Shown: in pieces, positions 54,609 through 63,989 of the stretch
Position numbering within the stretch: the stretch's first letter is position 1
How the letters are laid out: each line of letters begins with the position of its first letter
From: Porphyromonas macacae DSM 20710 = JCM 13914
GTDB taxonomy: Bacteria; Bacteroidota; Bacteroidia; Bacteroidales; Porphyromonadaceae
Assembly: GCF_000379945.1 (NCBI RefSeq)
Contig: NZ_KB904124.1
Span: 310,001 to 374,000, forward strand
Direction: 5' to 3'
DNA length: 64,000 nucleotides
Program-made: the position numbers and the translations under genes
Notes under the pieces: generated by a model
Database searches by the model: none
What the model saw: the letters and a program-made list of their open reading frames with translations, nothing else
Told to the model about the DNA's origin: nothing

Positions 54609-57095
54609 ATGAATATATCCTATAAATGGCTGCGCGAGCTGGTAGACACCACGCTGACCCCGCAGGAGGTGGCCGACGTGCTGACCTCGATCGGTCTGGA
54701 GACCGGAAGCATTGACGAAGTGGAAACCATCCCGGGCGGACTGCGTGGGCTGGTAATCGGTAAGGTGTTGACCTGCGAGATGCACCCCGATTCGGACCAT
54801 CTGCATATCACTACCGTTTCGGTGGGCGATGACCGGGAGCCTCTGCAAATCGTTTGCGGAGCACCTAATGTAGCGGCCGGACAGGCAGTGGTGGTAGCTA
54901 CTGTCGGTGCCGTGCTGGGTAGCGGTAACGAGCAGTTTACCATAAAGAAATCCAAGCTGCGCGGAGTGGATAGCTACGGCATGATTTGCAGTGAAACGGA
55001 GATCGGCGTGGGCTCCGACAGTAGCGGTATCATCGTTCTTGACCCCGAAAAGGTTACCGTCGGTATGCCGGCTGCCGAGTACTACGGCGTGGAAAGCGAT
55101 TATATTTTAGAGGTGGATATTACCCCCAACCGTGTGGATGCCACCAGCCACTACGGTGTGGCACGGGATTTGGCAGCCTATCTGACGCTGCACAATGGCA
55201 AAGAAATCCGGGCCGGATTGCCTGATGCCGGTCCTGAATTGCCTGTGGGCAAACCGTGCCCTGTGGAGGTGGAGCTGCGAGGTGAAGACGAACTTTGTCC
55301 CCGTTTCGAAGGCGTGGTGATCAGAGGCATAAAAGTGACCGATAGCCCCGAGTGGCTGCAGAAACGTCTCAACGCCATCGGACTGAAGCCTGTTAACAAT
55401 GTGGTGGATATTACGAATTACGTGCTGCACGAGGTGGGGCAACCGCTGCATGCTTACAGCCTGAATGCGATAGACGGCAATCAATTGGTTGTGGGACCGG
55501 CTGCAAAGGGAGCCAAAATTCTCACATTGGACCATGTGGAGCATGAGTTGGACGAGCGGGATATCGTTATCGCCGATGCCGAAGGCACGCCTCTCTGTGT
55601 GGGTGGTGTGATGGGCAGCGAAGCGGCCGGAACGACAGCCCGGACAACCGATATATTCCTTGAAGCGGCCAATTTCAACCCTACCCGTGTTCGTAAGACG
55701 GCACGCCGTCTGGGTATCAACAGTGACTCTTCTTTCCGTTTCGAGCGAGGGCTGGATGCCGATAATACGCATTGGGCTCTGCGCCGTGCTGCCAATCTGA
55801 TTCTGGAGGTTGCAGGCGGAACAATAGACGGAGGCGTTACGGATCAGTACCGTATTCCTTCACAGCCTTATTCCGTTACCCTTAATCTGACAAAGATGAG
55901 GAAACTGGTGGGGCAGGAAATCCCATTGACTGATGTCAAGCGAATACTCAAGAGTCTGGAAATCGAATGTATATCCGAAAAAGGGGAGGAATTGCAGCTG
56001 AAGGTGCCGAAATACCGCTACGACGTAACCCGCGATGTGGATGTGATCGAGGATCTTATGCGTATTTACGGCTACAACCGCATCCGGCTGTCGGGGTATA
56101 TCCGTGCCAACTTAAGCACAAAATCGCAGGAAGATATCAATTACCGCAGGCAATTGTTTATTTCGGAACAACTGGTCGGTGCCGGTTTCAATGAGTTGCT
56201 CAATAACTCGCTATCCTCGAGATCCAATTATGAGGGACTGACCTCTTTCCCGGCGAACAATGCCGTAGAGTTGCTCAATCCGCTGAGTCATGACCTGGAT
56301 GTGATGCGTCAGACACTGCTCTTCGGCGGTTTGCAAAATATCGGTTATAACCTGCGCCGGCAGAAATCACGCTTTTACTTTTTTGAATGGGGCAAATGTT
56401 ATGCCGTTGACAAAGAGAAAGCAGGTAAAAATTCGGAAAAACCGTTGCAGGGATATACGGAAGAAAGCAAACTGGGTATTTGGATTGCCGGGCAGCGGGT
56501 CAGTAACAGCTGGGCGCATGCCAACGAGGAGACTTCGCCGTTTGAGTTGAAAGCGGCTTTGATAAATATCCTGAACCGGTTGGGAATTTCTCCCATTGCC
56601 ATGCAGATGAAACCTGTGACGATGGATATCTTCGATGGTACAGCCTATGAGCTTACGCTCTATCAGGGACGTCGCATCGGTTTTCTGGGAGCCGTAAGTC
56701 AGACGCTGCGCAAACGTGCGGATATCAGTATCCCCATCTATTTCATGGAATTGGATTGGGATCAGATTTGCCTTTTGGCAGACCGGAATAGGGTTGAAGC
56801 ACAGGATCTGCCCCGCTTCCCGCTGGTGAAGAGGGATTTGGCGCTACTGGTCGATAAGGCGGTTTCTTTTGTCGACATCGAAAGCGTGGCTTATAAAACA
56901 GAGCGTAAACTGCTTCGGAGTTGCGAGCTTTTCGATGTGTACGAAGGCAAAAACCTGCCGGACGGCAAGAAGAGCTATGCCGTAAGTTTCTACCTGCGCG
57001 ACGATGAGAAGACCATGAGCGATAAGCAGATCGACGGCATTATGCAGAAACTGGCACAACAGCTCAATAAACAGCTCGGAGCAGAACTGCGTTAA
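54609..57095 (+). CDS. pheT: Phenylalanyl-tRNA synthetase beta subunit
   Basis: An 828-residue PheT, which forms the alpha2-beta2 enzyme charging tRNA-Phe. Domains in order: an N-terminal tRNA-binding OB domain (about residues 40-150, GLVIGKVLTCEMHPDSDHLH), the B3/4 editing domain (about 210-390, VDITNYVLHEVGQPLHAY), the B5 domain (about 405-475), the catalytic-like core, and a C-terminal anticodon-binding domain (about 735-828, FPLVKRDLALLVD, YAVSFYLRDDEKTMSDKQID). Length is normal. pheS is not adjacent. A YebC-family gene follows 39 bases later. Confidence 0.97.
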   Translation: MNISYKWLRELVDTTLTPQEVADVLTSIGLETGSIDEVETIPGGLRGLVIGKVLTCEMHPDSDHLHITTVSVGDDREPLQIVCGAPNVAAGQAVVVATVGAVLGSGNEQFTIKKSKLRGVDSYGMICSETEIGVGSDSSGIIVLDPEKVTVGMPAAEYYGVESDYILEVDITPNRVDATSHYGVARDLAAYLTLHNGKEIRAGLPDAGPELPVGKPCPVEVELRGEDELCPRFEGVVIRGIKVTDSPEWLQKRLNAIGLKPVNNVVDITNYVLHEVGQPLHAYSLNAIDGNQLVVGPAAKGAKILTLDHVEHELDERDIVIADAEGTPLCVGGVMGSEAAGTTARTTDIFLEAANFNPTRVRKTARRLGINSDSSFRFERGLDADNTHWALRRAANLILEVAGGTIDGGVTDQYRIPSQPYSVTLNLTKMRKLVGQEIPLTDVKRILKSLEIECISEKGEELQLKVPKYRYDVTRDVDVIEDLMRIYGYNRIRLSGYIRANLSTKSQEDINYRRQLFISEQLVGAGFNELLNNSLSSRSNYEGLTSFPANNAVELLNPLSHDLDVMRQTLLFGGLQNIGYNLRRQKSRFYFFEWGKCYAVDKEKAGKNSEKPLQGYTEESKLGIWIAGQRVSNSWAHANEETSPFELKAALINILNRLGISPIAMQMKPVTMDIFDGTAYELTLYQGRRIGFLGAVSQTLRKRADISIPIYFMELDWDQICLLADRNRVEAQDLPRFPLVKRDLALLVDKAVSFVDIESVAYKTERKLLRSCELFDVYEGKNLPDGKKSYAVSFYLRDDEKTMSDKQIDGIMQKLAQQLNKQLGAELR

Positions 57096-57134
57096 CGGTT
57101 GAGAATATCATTAAATTAAAATAAACGAATATAT

Positions 57135-57854
57135 ATGGGAAGAGCTTTTGAATACCGCAAAGCACGCAAGATGAAACGCTGGGGCAACATGGCTCGCGTA
57201 TTCACGAAACTGGGTAAGGAGATCACGATAGCCGCCAAAGAGGGTGGCCCCGATCCTGACACCAATCCCCGCCTGCGCGTACTTATTCAGACGGCAAAAA
57301 AAGAAAACATGCCTAAGGATAACGTGGAGCGCGCTATAAAGAAAGCCACGGACAAAGATTACTCGGGCTACAAAGAGATGAACTACGAAGGCTACGGCCC
57401 TTACGGAATAGCCATCTTTGTGGAAACAGCTACGGACAATACCACACGGACGGTGGCCAATGTGCGCAGTTATTTCAATAAACACGGCGGTAACTTGGGG
57501 ACTACGGGCAGTCTGGAGTTTCTTTTTGAGCACAAGTGTATTTTTCACATTGTCAGAAAAGAGGGTATGGATCCCGAGGAGCTGGAGTTGGAACTCATCG
57601 ATTACGGTGTGGACGAATTGGAAGTGGACGAAGACGAGATCATCGTGTATGGTGATTTCTCGGCAAATGCTCAAATACAAAAGTATCTTGAGGATAAAGG
57701 TTTTGAAATCAGTTCGGCCGAGTTCGTTCGTATTCCCAATGATTCCAAGGCTGTTACTCCGGAGCAGCGCGAGCAGCTCAATAAGCTGATCGAGAAGCTG
57801 GAAGAAGACGAAGATGTTCAGAATGTCTTTACCAATATGCAGGAAGAAGAATAA
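57135..57854 (+). CDS. YebC/PmpR-family protein (TACO1-like)
   Basis: A 239-residue YebC-family protein. Conserved parts are MGRAFEYRKARKMKRWGNMA (standard start), KKENMPKDNVERAIKKA, and the acidic C-terminal half with DPEELELELIDYGVDELEVD and LIEKLEEDEDVQNVFTNM. Members bind DNA as regulators in some species; YebC2-type proteins help ribosomes through proline stretches, as human TACO1 aids translation. Which applies here cannot be told. It lies 39 bases after pheT, so the two are probably co-transcribed, a setting that would suit a translation role. Confidence 0.95.
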   Translation: MGRAFEYRKARKMKRWGNMARVFTKLGKEITIAAKEGGPDPDTNPRLRVLIQTAKKENMPKDNVERAIKKATDKDYSGYKEMNYEGYGPYGIAIFVETATDNTTRTVANVRSYFNKHGGNLGTTGSLEFLFEHKCIFHIVRKEGMDPEELELELIDYGVDELEVDEDEIIVYGDFSANAQIQKYLEDKGFEISSAEFVRIPNDSKAVTPEQREQLNKLIEKLEEDEDVQNVFTNMQEEE

Positions 57855-57878
57855 TTGACGGATATTCGATTCAAATAA

Positions 57879-57918
57879 AACCGGCTGCCCAGAAAGTTCG
57901 AGGCAGCCGGTTATTTTT
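57879..57918. terminator. Bidirectional terminator between YebC-family and LTA-synthase-like genes
   Basis: Arms aaccggctgcc (57879-57889) and ggcagccggtt (57902-57912), with A-rich and T-rich flanks, lie between convergent genes. Confidence 0.85.
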
Positions 57919-57937
57919 TCGGTCTATTTTTATGAAA

Positions 57938-59899
57938 CTACTGTTCGGCAATGGTCAGATCGTTTCGGATCAGTCTGTTGCTGTAGCTCTGGATGAATGC
58001 TTTAAGCATCTTTTCCAGCGATTCGGCTTTGTCTTTTTGTAAATCGAGCAGATTATTCTTTTGCTCCGGATCTGCGGTCAGGTCATAGAGTCCGTAGACT
58101 TTGTCGTTTCGGAAGAGAATAAGCGAATCGTTCCTGATCATCTGGAAGTTGTCATCCCGGTTCATTACAGCGATGTGCGGTTTATCCGGGTTCATCAGAT
58201 CTTGCCCGAAAGAGATGAAAGGTTTTTCATATCCCAGCAGATTAAGCACCGTGGGCATAATATCTATTTGCTGTGCCGGTGTAGAATCCCGACCGATAAG
58301 TCCGCCTTGCGGGTCGAAAATAATAATAGGGATGCGGTAAGCGCCGGCCGAAGTTTTATATTGCGGCAATACGCCGGGTATCGAGTGATCCGCTACAATG
58401 ATGAACAACGTGTTTTCGTACCAGGAGCTTTGTTTGGCTGTATTGAAGAAGTTACGCAGAGCATCGTCCGTATAGCCGATACATTTCATCAGGGGCAATT
58501 CGCCTTCCGGATATTTACCTTTGCATTCTGCGGGGATATTGTACGGGTGGTGCGATGTTACCGTAAACGCCGAAGCGACAAACGGCTGTTGCAGCGTGTC
58601 CAGTTGCCGGCTCGTGTATTCGAGGAACGGCATATCCCAGATGCCCCAATGTCCGTCGTACAGGCTGTTGTCTCCGAACTCCGTGGCACCGTAATAGCGA
58701 TCGAATCCTATCTGACAGGAAAAAGGCAGAAAACCCATCGAACCGTTTTCCGCTCCATGGAAGAAAGCGGAAGTATAGCCCTCCGATTTCAAGAGTTGGG
58801 GGATAGAGTTCAGTTTATTGCCCGAGTAGTTCGACAGTACGAACGACGTTCCCACATGAGGAATGGTGGTCATGATAGAAGGAATGGCGTCTATGGATAT
58901 CTGCCCGTTGGCGTAAGCATTCGTATAAACGTAGCTGAAGTTGGAAAGCGAGTCGATAAAGGGGGTATACCCCTTGTATCCCGGTATGTCGGTGTTCAGG
59001 TTGCCCACCCATTCACGGGCAAAGCTTTCCCAAATCAGTATCACCACATTCCGTCCATTGTATTTGCCGAACAGCTCCTGCCTGTCTTTTGAAAGCTGCT
59101 GTACAACGGGGTAAATTTTCTCCGCTTCCTCTTCGCTGAAATACGAAATGGGTTGCAGTACACTCTTTTTGGCGGTGCGAATGAGAGAGAAAGGCGTGTT
59201 GAGCACCATGGCTCTTTGTTGCGGTTTTTCTACGTATTCCGAGGCTTTGATGAGCGTAATCGGCCGGTCTGTGTTCAAAATGCCACCACGAAGTCCGCCT
59301 ACCGAAAAAATAACGGCAAAAAACATCCACAGAATATTTGTTCCGTAGTAAGCATAGGGCTTTCTTACCCAATACTTTTCTTTCGTGCTTAGCGTACGTT
59401 TGTATAAAAATGCCATCAGAACAATCAAGACTACGGCCAGAAAGGTCAGCAAACGGAAATCCCAGATCATACGCATGAAATTCAGCGGATTTTCATTGCT
59501 GAACTCACTGAAAAAAGAGGACGTCGTACGTCTGAAGGTAAACCGGTAGTAGCCGATATCCGCAATGTTGATGATAATGCAAATGCTGTTGATAACCAGA
59601 AATAGCCATTTGCAGACTTTCTGATACAGAGCATTGTCTCTGAAGCGAAAAGGCAGGATACTGAGAAATAAAACAGGAATGTTGGTATAAAGTATGGCAG
59701 AAATATCGAACTGGACGCCACCCCAAAAGATTTTGAGAATCGAATAGCTTTCGTCCAGCTGAAGTAAATCTTTATTATAGAAGAAAAATACAAGCCGCAT
59801 GAGCGTATAGATAAGCAGGATAATCCCTAAACGCTCGACAAGTCTGACAGCGGTTGTCTGTTCTATTGTTTTTCTTTGATGTCCGCTAACGGTATTCAT
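57938..59899 (-). CDS. LTA synthase-like membrane phosphotransferase/sulfatase-fold protein, paralogue 1
   Basis: A 653-residue membrane enzyme of the lipoteichoic-acid-synthase-like sulfatase superfamily. Five membrane segments lie in the first ~210 residues, then a periplasmic alkaline-phosphatase-fold domain. Metal and catalytic features are NVVILIWESFAREW, then GQISIDAIPSIMTTIP with Ser near residue 333 at the place of the nucleophile (Thr in Staphylococcus LtaS), GENGS-like FHGAENGSMGF, and FIIVADHSIPG with the C-terminal metal ligands. Bacteroidetes do not make LTA, so it more likely transfers a phospho-head group to lipid A or a glycan; this is inference. An AAGGAA site precedes ATG 59899. 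A close paralogue lies 92 bases upstream. Confidence 0.9.
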   Translation of the reverse strand: MNTVSGHQRKTIEQTTAVRLVERLGIILLIYTLMRLVFFFYNKDLLQLDESYSILKIFWGGVQFDISAILYTNIPVLFLSILPFRFRDNALYQKVCKWLFLVINSICIIINIADIGYYRFTFRRTTSSFFSEFSNENPLNFMRMIWDFRLLTFLAVVLIVLMAFLYKRTLSTKEKYWVRKPYAYYGTNILWMFFAVIFSVGGLRGGILNTDRPITLIKASEYVEKPQQRAMVLNTPFSLIRTAKKSVLQPISYFSEEEAEKIYPVVQQLSKDRQELFGKYNGRNVVILIWESFAREWVGNLNTDIPGYKGYTPFIDSLSNFSYVYTNAYANGQISIDAIPSIMTTIPHVGTSFVLSNYSGNKLNSIPQLLKSEGYTSAFFHGAENGSMGFLPFSCQIGFDRYYGATEFGDNSLYDGHWGIWDMPFLEYTSRQLDTLQQPFVASAFTVTSHHPYNIPAECKGKYPEGELPLMKCIGYTDDALRNFFNTAKQSSWYENTLFIIVADHSIPGVLPQYKTSAGAYRIPIIIFDPQGGLIGRDSTPAQQIDIMPTVLNLLGYEKPFISFGQDLMNPDKPHIAVMNRDDNFQMIRNDSLILFRNDKVYGLYDLTADPEQKNNLLDLQKDKAESLEKMLKAFIQSYSNRLIRNDLTIAEQ

Positions 59900-59991
59900 T
59901 GTTCCTTTAGAAATATTGATGTGAGAATAAATCTTTAATCGTAGTTTTCTGTTTGGTTAAAAAACTGTTTCTGTAAAACCGGATTTTCCGT

Positions 59992-61953
59992 TTACTTTTC
60001 AAGAGTCAATTCATTGTTCAACAATCTGTTGTTGTAGCTCTGGATGAATGCTTTGAGCATCTTTTCCAGCGATTCGGCTTTATCTTTTTGCGAATCGATC
60101 AGGTTTGTTTTCTGTTGACGGTCTGCAGCCAAATCATAAAGTCCGTAAACCTCGTTGTTATGGAAAAGGATCAGCGAATCGTTCCTGACCATCTGGAAGT
60201 TGTCATCCTGATTCATCACCGCTATATGCGGCTTATCCGGGTTCGTCAGATTTTGTCCGAAAGAAACGAAAGGTTTATCGTATCCCAGCAGGTTGAGCAC
60301 CGTGGGCATAATGTCTATTTGCTGTGCCAAAGTGGTATCCCTGCCGGTCGATTCTTCCTTGGGATGGAAGAAGATAATGGGAATGCGGTAAGCTCCGGCG
60401 GAGGCTTTGTAGCCGGGCAATACGCCGGGTATCGAATGGTCTGCCACAATGACGAACAGCGTGTTTTCGTACCACGAGCTTTGTTTTGCCATATTGAAGA
60501 AATTGCGCAGCGCATCGTCTGTATAGCCGATGCACTTCATCAGGGGGAGTTCTCCCTCGCGATACTTGTTTTCGAACCCTTTGGGCAATTGGTACGGGTG
60601 ATGCGAGGAAACGGTGAAAACCGAAGCTGCAAACGGCTGTTTCATCGTATCCAGCTGGGTTTTCATATATTCGAGGAACGGGCGGTCCCAGATGCCCCAA
60701 TATCCGTCGTGCTGACTGTTGTCTCCGAACTCCGTGGCACCGTAATAGCGGTCGAAACCTATTTGATTGGCAAAAGCCAGAAAGCCCATCGAACCGTTGT
60801 TGGCTCCATGAAAAAAGGCGGAAGAATACCCCTCCGGTTTCAAGAGTTGGGGGATAGAGTTCAGTTTATTGCCCGAATAGTGCGAAGAGATAAACGGCAG
60901 GCCGATATGCGGAAGGGAAGTCATGATCGAAGGGATGGCGTCGATAGACTTCACACCGTTGGCATAAGCATTGGTATACACCAGGCTGTGGTTGCACAGC
61001 GAGTCGATAAACGGGGTATAACCCTCGTAGCCCGGTACATCGGTATTCAGGTTGCCCACCCATTCGCGAGCGAAGCTTTCCCAAATGATAATAACGACGT
61101 TGTTTCCTTTATAACTGCCGAAGCGATTCTCTGTTTCCTTTGAAAACTGCTGCACAACGGGGTAGATGTCTTCGGCCTCTTCCTGCGTAAAGAAGTAAAT
61201 CGGTTGAAGTGTTTTTTTCCCGATCGTACGGATAAGCGAGAAGGGGGTGTTGAGTACGGCAGCCCGTTGCTGCGGCTCCTTTGTGTATGCCGAGGCATTG
61301 CTCAGCGTAATGGGGCGGACGGAATGTGCCAGACCGCCGCGCATACCGCCTATGGTAAGGATGATAACGGTTCCCATCCAGAGCAGATTAAGCCCGTAGT
61401 AAAAGAATGGCTTTTTAGACCGGTATCGCTCGTTTACTTCTTTTGTCTGTTTATAAGCGACTGTCATCAGTACGATTAAAATCAGAATCATCAGGCTGAC
61501 AGTCCGGTAGTCCCAAATCATACGTACGAAATTCAGCGGATTTTCATTGCGAAATTCACTGAAAACCGAGGTTGTTGTCCTTTTTAGCGTGAAACGGTAA
61601 TAAGCAACATCCATCATGTTAATGATGATGCACAGCCCGTTTACGACAAGGAAAATCCATTTGCAAATCTTTTGGTAGACGGTATTCTCTCTGAACCGGA
61701 AAGGGACGATCGATAAGAGAATAAACAGAATATTGGTGTATAGAATGGCTGAAACATCGAATTGAAAACCGCCGGTAAAGACATTCCATATCGAAGTGTT
61801 GTCATTCAGTTTTAACAGGTCGTTGTTGTAAACGAAGAAGATAGCCCGCATCAAAGTATAAAGTACTAAAATGATGACCATCCGCTCTATCAACCTGATT
61901 ACAGATGATTTCATAAACCTGCTGCGGGGGGCAGTCTTGCAAAATCTTTTCAT
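59992..61953 (-). CDS. LTA synthase-like membrane phosphotransferase/sulfatase-fold protein, paralogue 2
   Basis: The tandem paralogue of the preceding gene, also 653 residues when read from ATG 61953. The same features appear: five N-terminal membrane segments (RMVIILVLYTLMRAIFF and others), NVVIIIWESFAREWVGNL, GVKSIDAIPSIMTSLPH with the Ser nucleophile position, FHGANNGSMGF and FVIVADHSIPGVLPG. A longer frame begins at TTG 62001, but that codon lies inside a TAnnTTTG promoter box. ATG 61953 also gives exactly the length of the paralogue. The two genes share stretches of identical DNA, for example 39 bases (58787-58825 and 60838-60876), so the duplication is recent or kept uniform by conversion. 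Confidence 0.9.
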   Translation of the reverse strand: MKRFCKTAPRSRFMKSSVIRLIERMVIILVLYTLMRAIFFVYNNDLLKLNDNTSIWNVFTGGFQFDVSAILYTNILFILLSIVPFRFRENTVYQKICKWIFLVVNGLCIIINMMDVAYYRFTLKRTTTSVFSEFRNENPLNFVRMIWDYRTVSLMILILIVLMTVAYKQTKEVNERYRSKKPFFYYGLNLLWMGTVIILTIGGMRGGLAHSVRPITLSNASAYTKEPQQRAAVLNTPFSLIRTIGKKTLQPIYFFTQEEAEDIYPVVQQFSKETENRFGSYKGNNVVIIIWESFAREWVGNLNTDVPGYEGYTPFIDSLCNHSLVYTNAYANGVKSIDAIPSIMTSLPHIGLPFISSHYSGNKLNSIPQLLKPEGYSSAFFHGANNGSMGFLAFANQIGFDRYYGATEFGDNSQHDGYWGIWDRPFLEYMKTQLDTMKQPFAASVFTVSSHHPYQLPKGFENKYREGELPLMKCIGYTDDALRNFFNMAKQSSWYENTLFVIVADHSIPGVLPGYKASAGAYRIPIIFFHPKEESTGRDTTLAQQIDIMPTVLNLLGYDKPFVSFGQNLTNPDKPHIAVMNQDDNFQMVRNDSLILFHNNEVYGLYDLAADRQQKTNLIDSQKDKAESLEKMLKAFIQSYNNRLLNNELTLEK

Positions 61954-61998
61954 CCTATTGCCGTAATCTAAGGAGATAATATCCTTATTGTCAGTCTG

Positions 61999-62006
61999 CA
62001 AAGATA
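61999..62006 (-). promoter_or_regulatory. -7 box of the LTA-synthase-like pair
   Basis: On the minus strand this is TATCTTTG, matching TAnnTTTG. It overlaps the in-frame TTG at 62001-61999, which therefore cannot be the start. Transcription would begin near 61991, 38 bases before ATG 61953. Confidence 0.55.
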
Positions 62007-62071
62007 ATTCGTTTTCCTGTAGAGCGATTAGAAAACAGGATAAAATCCTTTGTTTTAGGTAGAAGAAAAGT

Positions 62072-63097
62072 CTATTCCAGCATCATACTCATGAAGAGTG
62101 GCGTTTCGGCGAAGATGATTTCGGTGAGTTGTTCGGGGGTTAAAACTTCTTTTGTAAAATCCTGTTCGGATGTTTGCGGTTCGAAGGTTAGCAGCCGGTT
62201 CCTTACCGTATACACGCCGTTGTTTTCCGGTATTTGCTCGTCGCGGAGGATAAATTGCCTGTCGAATTTTTGATTTCCGGCTGCATAAATCCGCATGATT
62301 TCCGGTATACGGAGTAGCCTGAGCATACCTTTCGGTTCCCGGCGTTCCGGCGATGCCGGCAGTGTGGCTTGCAGGAGATGACATTGCAGTTTCATCATCA
62401 GTTTATCTATGAGCTGCCTGCGCATGTGGTTCGGTCCGTAAATATCCGGTATGTAAAGAACTCCGTCGTTTGTTCGATACCAGCAAATAGCAGAAACTTC
62501 GGGGCTGTCTTCCGGATAACGGACTATACCTCCTCCGGCCAGATTCAGATCTTCTGCCACCGCCTGCAGTTGTGCCGTGTTGTGCAGTATGCCGCCAGGT
62601 ATTCTTTGCTTTTCCGCCCGGCGGATAAAATCGTCCCATGCACCGGCGGGTATATCCTCTCCGTTTTTGCAGACTTCCTCTACACCGGAAACGGTCTGCT
62701 TATAAAAGGCTGTTTCAAAACCCGATTTTCGTCTGTAGAAATCGTATAGCCCGGGTTCTGCCGGAATGAGAAAACTGAAAAAATCGCCCCGTTCATACAT
62801 TTTCCTTAAAGCACGTTGCATCAAGTTTTTCATTAAACCCTTGTTGCGCTCTTCGGGGATTGTGCAGGCACCGCTGATATAACCGGCGGGAAGGCGGAGT
62901 CCCTGCCAGTTCAATTCATAAGGCAAAAATTGTACATGGGCTGCGGTTTCTCCTTTGTCGTTTTGCAGGAGAAGCGTATTGCCGGCTTTGAAAACACGGC
63001 TGAAATACAAGTCCAGAAAAACCTCCGGGTCATTGGGAAAGCACCGATGCCAGATGTTGCGCGATTCTTTTAGTATGCGGTCTTCAGATTTTGTCAT
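62072..63097 (-). CDS. GNAT-family N-acetyltransferase (Eis-like architecture)
   Basis: A 341-residue protein with an N-terminal GNAT domain. The acetyl-CoA loop is about residues 75-100 (YISGACTIPEERNKGLMKNL), followed by FSFLIPAEPGLYDFYRRKSGFE, the usual end of the fold. The C-terminal half has a second domain like the tandem acetyltransferase/SCP layout of Eis-type enzymes, but weaker. Its start overlaps the end of the upstream DUF2156 gene by 14 bases, so the two are translationally coupled. Acceptor substrate unknown. Confidence 0.82.
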   Translation of the reverse strand: MTKSEDRILKESRNIWHRCFPNDPEVFLDLYFSRVFKAGNTLLLQNDKGETAAHVQFLPYELNWQGLRLPAGYISGACTIPEERNKGLMKNLMQRALRKMYERGDFFSFLIPAEPGLYDFYRRKSGFETAFYKQTVSGVEEVCKNGEDIPAGAWDDFIRRAEKQRIPGGILHNTAQLQAVAEDLNLAGGGIVRYPEDSPEVSAICWYRTNDGVLYIPDIYGPNHMRRQLIDKLMMKLQCHLLQATLPASPERREPKGMLRLLRIPEIMRIYAAGNQKFDRQFILRDEQIPENNGVYTVRNRLLTFEPQTSEQDFTKEVLTPEQLTEIIFAETPLFMSMMLE

Positions 63098-63989
63098 GGC
63101 GCAGAATGGCTGTTGCCTTGGGTAGTAACAGTTCCGGTTTATATGACAGCTTGCTTTGCCGTAAACCTTCCAGTCCTAAATCCTCTTCGCGGTTGATAAA
63201 GTCGAAGTGTGAGGGTATACGGCGTGCAAATTCGCGGTTGATGATGGTGAAAGCGCCGTCCACCGAAATATCCGCTTTTTCGATATGGATGCCGAAAGTA
63301 TTGTGGTTGATGGGGCCTCCGATGGAGAAAGCCACCACGCGCCCATCGATGCGAATGGCTCCGCCTGTCACTCCCAAAGCATCCATATTGTTCATGACGC
63401 GTCTGATCATGTTTTTTTCATTTTCCTCACCGTCTTCGCTGCCTCGCTTCTTGAGCCATTCCTGCTCCAGTTTTAGACAGTCTTTGGCGATTTCCCTGTC
63501 GATGTTCACATACTCATAGCCGGGGTGCTCACGCTCGAAGCGGTTGGCATGGTTGCGCTTGCTTTGCAGTTTTTTGCCGGCCAGTGTGCAGAGTTTCTCC
63601 CGCTCATATATATAGTCGCAATAGTTACGGTCATTAAAAAAAGTGAAAGCATCGGGGAATAGCTCTTCCAAGTGATTACGGCACTTTGGTGTTATCCCCA
63701 TAAGGGTAAGCGGATAGCCTTCCTCTTCGCACTGTTTAGCCAACACATCGATGGCTTCCTGGATATGGCAGCCTTCACGGCTTACGGGGCAGAGGTAGAC
63801 GGGGTGATTGCGGTGTGGCGATGTGAAGCGGATAACCAGGGCTTCTTCTATGATTGCCCATGAAGTCTTGTAGAGAAAGCCCCAGCCGTATAGATTGCTG
63901 ATGGCCAAATCGCAGATATTGATGTCTGACGGCATCGTGTAGGCCCTTATGGCATCTCTGTCTGACGGCTCGAAAATTTTATAGCTCAT
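63084..63989 (-). CDS. DUF2156 protein (MprF C-terminal-domain-like acyltransferase fold)
   Basis: A 301-residue protein of the DUF2156 family, which shares its double-GNAT fold with the catalytic domain of MprF, the lysyl-phosphatidylglycerol synthase. Typical stretches are NICDLAISNLYGWGFLYKTS near the start, KKLQSKRNHANRFEREHPGY in the middle, GRVVAFSIGGPINHNTFGIH, and FINREEDLGLEGLRQSKLSY with the conserved end YKPELLLPKA. It has no membrane segments, so unlike MprF it is soluble. The start at ATG 63989 is 11 bases from the window edge; anything further upstream is unseen. It overlaps the GNAT gene by 14 bases. Confidence 0.85.
   Translation of the reverse strand: MSYKIFEPSDRDAIRAYTMPSDINICDLAISNLYGWGFLYKTSWAIIEEALVIRFTSPHRNHPVYLCPVSREGCHIQEAIDVLAKQCEEEGYPLTLMGITPKCRNHLEELFPDAFTFFNDRNYCDYIYEREKLCTLAGKKLQSKRNHANRFEREHPGYEYVNIDREIAKDCLKLEQEWLKKRGSEDGEENEKNMIRRVMNNMDALGVTGGAIRIDGRVVAFSIGGPINHNTFGIHIEKADISVDGAFTIINREFARRIPSHFDFINREEDLGLEGLRQSKLSYKPELLLPKATAILRHDKI

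Noticed and set aside
57938-61953. Arylsulfatase function for the tandem pair
   Set aside because: No C/S-x-P-x-R sulfatase maturation motif is present; membrane topology and the SIDAIPS motif fit the LTA-synthase-like phosphotransferase group better.
61954-62001. N-terminal extension of the second LTA-synthase-like protein from TTG 62001
   Set aside because: The codon lies in a TAnnTTTG promoter box and the extension has no counterpart in the paralogue.
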